From Adiantum capillus-veneris (lineage: Eukaryota > Streptophyta > Polypodiopsida > Polypodiales > Pteridaceae): DNA of 64,000 bases. The stretch lies in NCBI GenBank assembly GCA_014529385.2, contig CM043962.1:123184470-123248469 (forward strand), read 5' to 3'. Made by a program: the position numbers and the translations under genes. Below, in pieces: positions 1 through 7,841 of the stretch. A model generated the notes under the pieces. That model was given only the letters and a program-made list of their open reading frames with translations. It did no database searches and was not told where the DNA came from. The stretch's first letter is position 1. Every line of letters begins with the position of its first letter.

Positions 1-1
1 A

Positions 2-2017
2 ACCTTAGAGAATCAGGAAGAACAAGCCTTAGTGCCTGTTCAAGCCTATTACGAAGAATCGGGTGCACACATGTCGCCGACAGTGTATTACCCACCAGAA
101 GAACCAAAACAACCAGAACCATGGGGCATGATGGGGAATGTTGGAATACCCACAGTTACCAGTGCTTCTGATGAAGAGAGATACAATATGGACGCAAGAA
201 CCTTGATGTTCATAGCTCATGGAGGGTTAGCAGGACAGAGACCATCCTATCCACAAAGGACGAATCAAGCGGGACCAAGACCAGCACTAGGACCCTGTTA
301 CAAGTGTGGAGGTGACCATCTGATGAATGTTTGCCCACATACGGAAATCATTCGAATTAACGCTTATTGCACTGAGTGTGGGGTTACTCACTTCATTGAG
401 GATTGTTCAAAGAATCCAAACAAAGTGCAAAAGACGACATTTAATATGCTAGAAACTATTCCTACCAGCAGTGGGTCTGAAAATGAAACTCTGATACCAA
501 CGCAAGTTGTTACTAGAGCTCAAGCTAAGAAAACCACTGGAGAACCTGAGAATGGAAAGTTAGCGACTGAAGTGGTTAGTCAAGGACCGCGGAGTCAGAA
601 AAACACATGGAAAGCTAGAAAAGCACGCATGAAGTTGAGAAAAGAACGTGAAGACGCTATTCTAGCTGAGGAACTAAAGCAAACTAAAGCTAGATTAGAA
701 AAACTTGAGAGTCAAAACAGGAAACGAGAGATGAGCCCGGAAAGAATGAAACAAAAGAGTATCAAAGAAACAACGAGCTTAAGCTCAGGGGGATCAGTGC
801 TAGTCGACAAGGTACACGAACCATTGGACGCACTAATGAGAGCTTACGAAGCTAGGTTAAAGAACAACCAAACACAAGAACAGAGGTGGATGACATACCC
901 AAACGCGGAATTGGAAAAGCAGAGACTTGAAATGTGCCAGAGAATGATCGAGACTGCACAAGCCTTATTAGAACCACCAAAAGAAACAATTAATTGTGGA
1001 AAGGAAAACCCAATTCAGCAAGAGACTATCGTTTCACGGGTAGCTGAAAAGACTCCTAGTGCACAAAAGCCTGAAGATACACAAAAGGATGACTGCATAG
1101 TATTGAACACAACCGATCAGGAGATAGAGAGTTTTCATCCAGTCATACAGAGGAGTTACGAAAGAGATGATGATTACAATGAATTTTGGAAACAAGTGAG
1201 AGAGGCAAACTTTGCAAACGAGCTAAGTTGCCAAGCTAATCAGACAAATTGGGAAAAGGACATCAGGAATCCTCCCATAGTGGAATTTGAGGCAGGATCT
1301 CAAGTGGACTTGGATCTGCAATCTTACTGGGAAGATGGGGGCTCTATTAGAACAATGGAGAGCAAACCTCATTCACTGAAAACCATACCTTCATACTTAG
1401 GAGAGTATGAAGCAAAATCCGAGATTAGAGCACTTCCCTCACGAAAAATCTCATCAGAAAAAGTCATGGACTCGCAAGGATTGATAGAGATTTTGTCAAC
1501 ACCAGTGACATGCACTATCACTCTAGCTGAGCTTTTGAGGCTAAGACCACATATGTGGACCACTGTAGGAAAATGCTTGGAGAAATTCGGGATAAAAGAT
1601 CCAACATCGAGATTGCAAGAGAGCATTGAGGAGCTGAGCAAGCCACAAAAGAACGCTAAGCCTGTACCCTTAAACAAGGTCGGAGAGTATTGCGAAGGTG
1701 AAGAGGGGAATACAACCTTACCAGTTGAATTCCAAGGAGTGAACACAATGGCAATACTAGACAGCGGAGCTGGGGTAGCCATAGCTACAAAAGGAATCTG
1801 GAAAAAATGGGGGAAACCAGCAATAAGGAAGACTAGGTTGAAACTCCAATTAGCAGATGGACACATGGAGAAACCTATGGGGTTATTAGAGAAAGTTGTA
1901 GTGACTTCTTGCGGCATTGAATACGAACATACTTTTGCTATTGTCGATTTTGGCAAGGAGAATAACTATGATATCATACTGGGAAGACCATTCATGAGAC
2001 AGTTGAAAATGGTCTAG
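2..2017 (+). CDS. gag: Gag C-terminal region and first aspartic protease (PR1) of element C
   Basis: The frame is open at the window edge, so the true start lies upstream. Two zinc knuckles occur near nt 298-340 (CYKCGGDHLMNVC) and 370-410 (CTECGVTHFIEDC), both with CX2CX3HX4C spacing, as expected of an RNA-binding nucleocapsid. A long charged, partly coiled-coil linker follows (about nt 560-1000). The retropepsin-like domain has the catalytic triad at nt 1760 (LDSGAG) and the later ILGRPFM motif at about 1975-1995. The frame ends at a TAG where related element B has a CAG codon (context KM-[Q]-DWGYD), so this stop is probably a point nonsense mutation. Beyond it the same frame runs on for about 35 codons to the deletion junction. 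Confidence 0.85.
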   Translation, partial: TLENQEEQALVPVQAYYEESGAHMSPTVYYPPEEPKQPEPWGMMGNVGIPTVTSASDEERYNMDARTLMFIAHGGLAGQRPSYPQRTNQAGPRPALGPCYKCGGDHLMNVCPHTEIIRINAYCTECGVTHFIEDCSKNPNKVQKTTFNMLETIPTSSGSENETLIPTQVVTRAQAKKTTGEPENGKLATEVVSQGPRSQKNTWKARKARMKLRKEREDAILAEELKQTKARLEKLESQNRKREMSPERMKQKSIKETTSLSSGGSVLVDKVHEPLDALMRAYEARLKNNQTQEQRWMTYPNAELEKQRLEMCQRMIETAQALLEPPKETINCGKENPIQQETIVSRVAEKTPSAQKPEDTQKDDCIVLNTTDQEIESFHPVIQRSYERDDDYNEFWKQVREANFANELSCQANQTNWEKDIRNPPIVEFEAGSQVDLDLQSYWEDGGSIRTMESKPHSLKTIPSYLGEYEAKSEIRALPSRKISSEKVMDSQGLIEILSTPVTCTITLAELLRLRPHMWTTVGKCLEKFGIKDPTSRLQESIEELSKPQKNAKPVPLNKVGEYCEGEEGNTTLPVEFQGVNTMAILDSGAGVAIATKGIWKKWGKPAIRKTRLKLQLADGHMEKPMGLLEKVVVTSCGIEYEHTFAIVDFGKENNYDIILGRPFMRQLKMV

Positions 2018-2118
2018 GATTGGGGCTACGATCACATATACCTGAGAAGTATGGAAACCACTACACGTGTGAACCTGAAAGACCATAGCTACAAAGATGT
2101 GAACCAAACACTGCGTAC
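2018..2118 (+). other. Deletion junction removing RT and RNase H
   Basis: The PR1 frame continues past its TAG through residues matching element B (DWGY, then HSYKDV). At about nt 2110-2113 the sequence switches to AYLFNIEM in another frame. In B the equivalent AYLFNIEM lies about 3 kb further on, at the end of RNase H. The segment lost therefore matches the RT and RNase H coding region. I see no repeat or foreign sequence at the junction. Confidence 0.75.
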
Positions 2119-4935
2119 TTGTTCAACATAGAAATGATACCTAAGTGGTCTCAAAATGTCGTTGACCTATTAACCTATGGAGGAGAGTTTAATAGAAGCG
2201 AATACAACCTGAAACATATTGCTATTCAGCAATCCAAGAATCTTCAATTGATTGCAGGAAGGTTGTATCAATTGGGAAATGATCATGTTTTACGACTATG
2301 CATCAATCCGGAGGAATATAATACATATCTGTGCGAAGCACATGTTCAGGAATGTGCATTTCATTGTTCAAGAAGGAACACATATAGGAATTTGTTACAA
2401 TTGGGAGTCTATTGGCCAGGAATGAAAGAAAGCGTACATGAATACGTCACAGTATGTATTGTATGTTCATCAAAACCGCCAGCCGAGTATTCAACATTAT
2501 ATCAGATAATGATCGCTCCAGAATGGAGTCAGTATATTGTTGAATATCTCACAAATAGAACTTTCCCAGAGGGAACGTCAAAAGCTCGTCAGAAATCTGT
2601 AGAGACAGAAGCTAGAGATTACGCTTTAATAGGAGATCAACTCTATAAGAGAGGTAAAGACAACCAGCTTAGGATTTGCGCATCAGAGTCTGAGTATGTG
2701 ATAATTCTGGAGCAAGCTCATGGAGGAGTAGGTGGAGGCCATTTCTCAGGTGATAAGACATCAAAACTTGTCTTAGCCGCAGGAATATGGTGGCCAACAT
2801 TACATATGGACGCTGAGGAATACGTTAAAAGGTGTGATGACTGTCAGCGGACCAAAGTACCACTTAAAAGAGATGATATGCCGCTTAGACCAATGATGGG
2901 GGCAAGAGCTTTTGCAAAATGGGGGATTGATTATGTCGGACCCATTTCACCTCCTGCATATAAGACTCATGCACAATACATCGTTGTGGCTACAGACTAT
3001 CTAACAAAGTGGGTCGAAGCAAAGGAAACTCAAAGAGCAGATGCCAGGACCACGGCACAATTTCTGTATGAATACGTCTTTGTACGATATGGATTGCCAA
3101 TAGAAATTGTGAGTGATCGAGGCACACATTTCATAAATGAAGTGATAGAGATCCTTCTAGATGAATTCATGGTAATCCATAGGAAATCAGCCCCGTATCA
3201 TCCACAAGCAAACGGACAAGCTGAAGCAACAAACAAAACCATATGCACGGTCCTCACGAAGATTGTATCTAAGTCGAGAACTAACTGGGACCAAAAGTTG
3301 CATTCAACATTATGGGCATATAGGGTGGCGTATAAAACATCCATAGGAACGACCCCATATAACATGGTTTTTGGGCTAAATGCTATCTTACCAATAGAAT
3401 TCTTGATTTCAACCTTAAGGGTGGCTAAGGATCTAGAGTGGACAGGGCACGAGCTCTCTGATAGAATAGATGACCTGGAAAAGCTAGATGAGCTTCGCCT
3501 AAAAGCAGTAGCTTCCATCTACGCTCAAAAAAGGCGACAAAAGGAATTTTTTGATAAGCATGTGCGGACTAAAGAGTTTAAAGTTGGGGACTATGTCCTA
3601 GTTTACACTCTGAAACAGCATGCTAAGAAGCTTAAAAAGCGAGGGATGGGACCTCTGGTGATTAAAGATCTATCACCAAGTGGAGCCGTCAAGCTTGCTA
3701 CATTAGACGGAGAAGAAATGCCCAATTGGATTAGTGGATGCAGAGTGAAAAAGTATCTGTTGCCGCTAACACAAGACATGCTTCTCAAAATACATCAAGA
3801 AAAGCTGCGTGTCCAGAAAAAGAAAAAGATTGTGGAGGAAGCGCAAGCCGAGGCGAAGGAAAGAATGGAGAAAAGAAGACTACTGCGTCAGAAACAGCGC
3901 AATGAAGGAGCAATGCGAATAAACGCAGTTAGTATAACAGAAATGGATAATGACAAAGAAGAACCCATCATTGAATGCAAAATAGGAACCAACCAAATCA
4001 AAGCCAGAGCACTATTGGATTCAGGAGCTCAAGCTAACCTACTTTCACTCAGTTTGTATAGACAATTGACAAATGACACTAAACTAACTGCTGCCAAGCA
4101 AGAGTTAAAGAGTTACTCTGAGAATGCAATCAAAACTGTCGGATGCACAGTTTTACATATACAGATTAACCAATATGTGTATCCTCATATGTTTTACGTG
4201 GTTGAAGACCAAGCTACACAACATCCATTATTGCTAGGACAACCATGGCAGAAGCAATATAATGCAATGATTGACTGGAATTCTAAATTAGTGCTTATCA
4301 AATACGAAGGTGAAAGTCAATCAGTCAAGTTCACCAACGGAGCAGAGCCAACTCCAAAGGAAGAATCCAATAACAAGGGCAAACAACAAACAGAGAGAAA
4401 GAAGAAGCAATGGCAACCAAAAGTTTCTATACAACCGGATTACTCTTCGACGAGGAATTATCAACATTGGATAAGGAAGACAAGCAATAATATAACAGCT
4501 CAACCTTGGGATAAAACGGAGCCAACGTTGGCATGGAGACCAAAAAAGGTGATGCCAGAAAACAAAAACAGAGTCTTCAATACCAGACAACAGAGTGATC
4601 CCCGACAATCAAGGACAGTGAAACAGATCTGGATTCCAAAGAAGGTCATGACGGCACAAAGCTATAGCAAGCAAATTTGGATCCCAAAGATTTGTAAACA
4701 GGAACTCCCTTCAATACAATCAACGGAAACTCCTAGGTATTTCAAGGCGAGGAAATCAACACACAGAACAAAGCAGGTTTGGGTCGCAAAGAGTTTGTGG
4801 CAAGCACAAGCAAAGTGGAAGCAGATTTGGATAGTAAAAAAAGACAACAAGGTAACGCAGAATCCATCTACTGATTCTACTACCGAAGTGCCAAAACCAA
4901 CCCAAAACCCGACCACCAATTCTTCAATCAAATAA
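2113..4935 (+). CDS. pol: Integrase with two H2C2 modules, PR2 domain and W-rich tail (element C)
   Basis: There is no ATG at the start; the frame picks up at the deletion junction. Two H2C2 zinc-binding modules occur, at about nt 2335-2466 and 2715-2845, each preceded by a similar L-Y-x-x-G-x-D-x-x-L-R-x-C segment. The integrase core has D at 2929 (WGID), D at 3115 (VSDRG) and E at 3223 (GQAE), giving the D-x35-E spacing. A C-terminal integrase module follows (to about 3780), then a strongly basic helix (about 3790-3910). A second retropepsin-like domain begins with LLDSGAQ at about 4012-4035 and has an LLGQPW motif near 4230. The last 180 residues carry about eight W-x-x-K motifs (for example IWIPKK). 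Integrase function is certain by motif. PR2 and the tail have no assigned role. Confidence 0.88.
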   Translation, partial: AYLFNIEMIPKWSQNVVDLLTYGGEFNRSEYNLKHIAIQQSKNLQLIAGRLYQLGNDHVLRLCINPEEYNTYLCEAHVQECAFHCSRRNTYRNLLQLGVYWPGMKESVHEYVTVCIVCSSKPPAEYSTLYQIMIAPEWSQYIVEYLTNRTFPEGTSKARQKSVETEARDYALIGDQLYKRGKDNQLRICASESEYVIILEQAHGGVGGGHFSGDKTSKLVLAAGIWWPTLHMDAEEYVKRCDDCQRTKVPLKRDDMPLRPMMGARAFAKWGIDYVGPISPPAYKTHAQYIVVATDYLTKWVEAKETQRADARTTAQFLYEYVFVRYGLPIEIVSDRGTHFINEVIEILLDEFMVIHRKSAPYHPQANGQAEATNKTICTVLTKIVSKSRTNWDQKLHSTLWAYRVAYKTSIGTTPYNMVFGLNAILPIEFLISTLRVAKDLEWTGHELSDRIDDLEKLDELRLKAVASIYAQKRRQKEFFDKHVRTKEFKVGDYVLVYTLKQHAKKLKKRGMGPLVIKDLSPSGAVKLATLDGEEMPNWISGCRVKKYLLPLTQDMLLKIHQEKLRVQKKKKIVEEAQAEAKERMEKRRLLRQKQRNEGAMRINAVSITEMDNDKEEPIIECKIGTNQIKARALLDSGAQANLLSLSLYRQLTNDTKLTAAKQELKSYSENAIKTVGCTVLHIQINQYVYPHMFYVVEDQATQHPLLLGQPWQKQYNAMIDWNSKLVLIKYEGESQSVKFTNGAEPTPKEESNNKGKQQTERKKKQWQPKVSIQPDYSSTRNYQHWIRKTSNNITAQPWDKTEPTLAWRPKKVMPENKNRVFNTRQQSDPRQSRTVKQIWIPKKVMTAQSYSKQIWIPKICKQELPSIQSTETPRYFKARKSTHRTKQVWVAKSLWQAQAKWKQIWIVKKDNKVTQNPSTDSTTEVPKPTQNPTTNSSIK

Positions 4936-5038
4936 AGAGCAGCTTTATTGGAAAGACTGTTGTATCATCGCTCTACAATTGCATTGGGAACTGATGACCA
5001 AAACAACTACAATGCTTCACCCACAGACACTTCATAGT

Positions 5039-5072
5039 CGTCCGGGAGGACTCAGACTAGGAGGGGGGGAGG
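5039..5072 (+). promoter_or_regulatory. Internal polypurine-tract-like sequence (element C)
   Basis: An AGGAGGGGGGGAGG run lies 124 nt after the PR2/tail stop codon. It closely resembles the element's own terminal PPT (CGGAGGGGGGGAG, 11136-11148). The preceding bases (CGTCCGGGAGGACTCAGAC) are almost the same as those before the matching internal tract of element B. A PPT primes plus-strand DNA synthesis next to the 3' LTR, so this one is out of place. Confidence 0.6.
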
Positions 5073-6664
5073 TATACAGGAGCTACAAAGCAGCTACAAG
5101 CGGAAAAAAACAAAGAAAAACAAAAATTATATTACAAGGGCAGTGTCTTACATGATTTTGCAATTTTTTATGTTTGATTGCGAATATTGATAATATTTAT
5201 GCCCTTATATACCTTGTTTTGCAACAAGAAGAGATCAAATGATGAATTTGGGTCTCTAGATGTGTAAATATCACTAAATAAGAGTGTTTTTGGAGCTAAA
5301 AAGTGGAAAAAAGTGGTAATCCAAGTCCAAAAATCACAAAGAAGTGTATATTCATATACACAGGGTTACCAGCTATTTATCATGTATGTTTGGAATTTTT
5401 TGGCTTTAATTTGCTATTTTTCTTTATTTTTTATGATTTTCTTAATAAAAATAAAAAAGCAGGTGAAATGAGATCGGAAAAAAGAAAAGAATAGACGGTG
5501 ATGGTCCTAATGACAAGGGCAACCCAGGATAAAAATTGGGTACAATTCTGAAAAAGTTGCGGAAAGCCCGAAATGACAATATTTTGGCAAAGTGGACAGA
5601 TTTCTCAGAAACAGGTCAAAAGGAGTCCAAATTGAGAAATTTCAAATCCTAAAGTGCATTTCACGACGAGATAGGAGCACATGTCAAATTTGGTAACAAG
5701 TGATCCGGGAAGCCCGAAGTTAAGTATTTTTCACTTCACTATCAAGCTCATTTCCACTATTACCTTCTTGGAGAGAGCAAAGAGCACACAGGAGCATCTG
5801 ACCTTCTACCGCCTTCTACGACTGCTACGAGAGCTCAGAGGACACCAGACATGAGAGGTAGACTCGTTGCCATAAGCTTTTGATGCTTATCGTTAACTTT
5901 TGTCGCGAAAACTCACCAAAACCAAGAAACAAGAGCAGACAGGGAATGGGGAAGAACGATAGGTAGGGGCACAACCGCCTAACCAAACTTTGCAAGAACT
6001 TAGAGGTGGGTTACCCTAACATAGAAGATGAGTTTCTAGCACTCAAAGCTCGAGAAAGAACGATTGGAAAAACCCTAGGTCAACAGAGCCTGCAAGAGGC
6101 AAACAGAAAAAAGTTGTCGGAACGACACAAAACTTCTCAGGAAGCTTAACAACATCGAGGGAAATGCAACCATGGAGTATCTCCAGGTTTGGATCACCAA
6201 AAGTAGGTCAGAACAACCGATTCGGCTGCGGACACACAAAGCGTCATTTTGGCATAACGGCTAAAATTGACGACCAAATGACATGAAACTTCACAAGCAG
6301 TTTCAACTATACATGGATGACTTATGTTTGCAAGCAAAACCCAAAAGAAAGCCGATTCACTTACCGATGGTGAAAAAGACGCTTTCGAGCAACCAAATGG
6401 ATAAAGATGGAGAACGGGGAGCCAAAGTCAAGTCCAACCAACTGGATGGCTTCGCAACATATCAAATGAGCTGGAAATGCAACTCTCAAGAAGAAAAGTT
6501 GAAGAAATTCAACTCCAAGGCAAAAAGACGACTTCGGAGACTGAAATGCCTATAAGGGGGCTTTTTAGCTAAACTGATGACTTTTTAAGTTGAAAACTAG
6601 TTAGCAGGGCTTAGGGCACTAGCACAAAGCATTCTTTGCACAAAAAGACCAACATTTCAAGAAA

Positions 6665-7675
6665 AGACATCATACGCGTATGATGTCTCACAGCATGATT
6701 TTCACATCCATTTCAACATTTGAGTGCATAGCCTCATTCCACATGTTAATCACATCCTATGAACCAAGTATCATGAGAATTGGAGTTAGAAAACCCAAGG
6801 AAAACCAAAAAGACGCAAAGTAGGCCATAAAATTGATTTTTGGTCCTAATTTTGTAAAAATAACTCCAAACTCATTGAAACTTTGTAGGATTGTTGATTA
6901 ACACATCTACAAGCTATCTGGAACCAAAAAGCACCATTTTGATGAAAAAGACATCATACGCGTATGATGTCTATTTGCACTTACAGAGCCAAAAATGCTC
7001 ACTTGTCATCATACATCCATTATATATATCTAATACATGCTACATATGAAGTTTGGAACCATTTGGTCAAGTGGATCACCCCATTAGCCCAATTAAGAGA
7101 AAATCCTTCATACAAAGCCTATTTTTGTCCCAAATCCAACATATTCAAGTCCAAACCAAGATTTGAGTATAAACAGTCCTTCACTAGCACATGGAGAGTC
7201 CACAGAACCAATCCCATGAAAAATTGATGAAAAAGACATCATACGCGTATGATGTCTCCAGAGCCATTTTTAGCCCAAATTCTATCCAAACTTGATAAAT
7301 CCACTGAATAAGCCTATCTAAAGCCAAATCCAAGCTTATAGAGAAATTTGGTCCAAAAATGCACTAAAAGACATCATACGCGTATGATGTCTCACTATGT
7401 GATTTTGGCACCTCAGGGCTTCAACCACCAAACAGAAGTGTTCTACATGCCATTTGAAGGTAATCCACCAAGTTTTACCCAATTTGGATCATAAAATCCA
7501 TTTCCCTTTCAAAATTTTGCCAAGAGCCTGAACTGGACTAAACTGGCCAAAACTTGACCAAATGGTATCCAAACTCAAATCCAAGCATATGACACTCATG
7601 TATACACTATCAGCTACAAGCACAACCAATATGAAGTCATTCTGACACAAAAGACATCATACGCGTATGATGTCT
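6665..7675 (+). repeat. Five perfect 24-bp palindromes (CATACG/CGTATG core)
   Basis: The 12-nt arm AGACATCATACG is followed directly by its exact reverse complement at 6665-6688, 6949-6972, 7234-7257, 7369-7392 and 7652-7675. All five copies are identical. Start-to-start spacings are 284, 285, 135 and 283 nt. The DNA between them is only loosely alike (several copies are followed by TCTC and an A/T-rich stretch with ATTTT), so the palindromes are much better conserved than their surroundings. The LTR of the same element holds a 10-bp match to the core (TCATACGCGT, 11721-11730). Confidence 0.92.
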
Positions 7676-7841
7676 CAAGCATGTTTTTGAGCCCAGTTTG
7701 CATATTTTTTCACCTACATTGCATCCTTAGGCCCTGAATAGCTCATGTTTCAATTTTCAAGTCATTTGAATAGTTAAAAGCTTCATTTCGGCTTTCAGTA
7801 CTAAAAAGACACTAACTTCTGAAATTGGAGTTACAGGATCC

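Larger units (their letters stand above)
4936..7841 (+). other. Non-coding spacer of element C between PR2/tail ORF and ORF-X
   Basis: No long conserved frame is seen in these 2.9 kb. The first part (about 5080-5500) is AT-rich and contains TATA-like (TTATATACC near 5211) and AATAAA-like sequences. The second part (6660-7680) holds five perfect palindromes. A pyrimidine-rich acceptor-like CTTTCAG ends at 7798, 43 nt before the ATG of ORF-X, so a spliced or internally initiated ORF-X mRNA is possible. The short open stretches inside (for example 6283-6555) show no motif and are probably chance. Confidence 0.6.

Noticed and set aside
5303-7227. Short open frames in the spacer of element C
   Set aside because: No motif, no counterpart in element B's spacer, and some overlap the palindromes.
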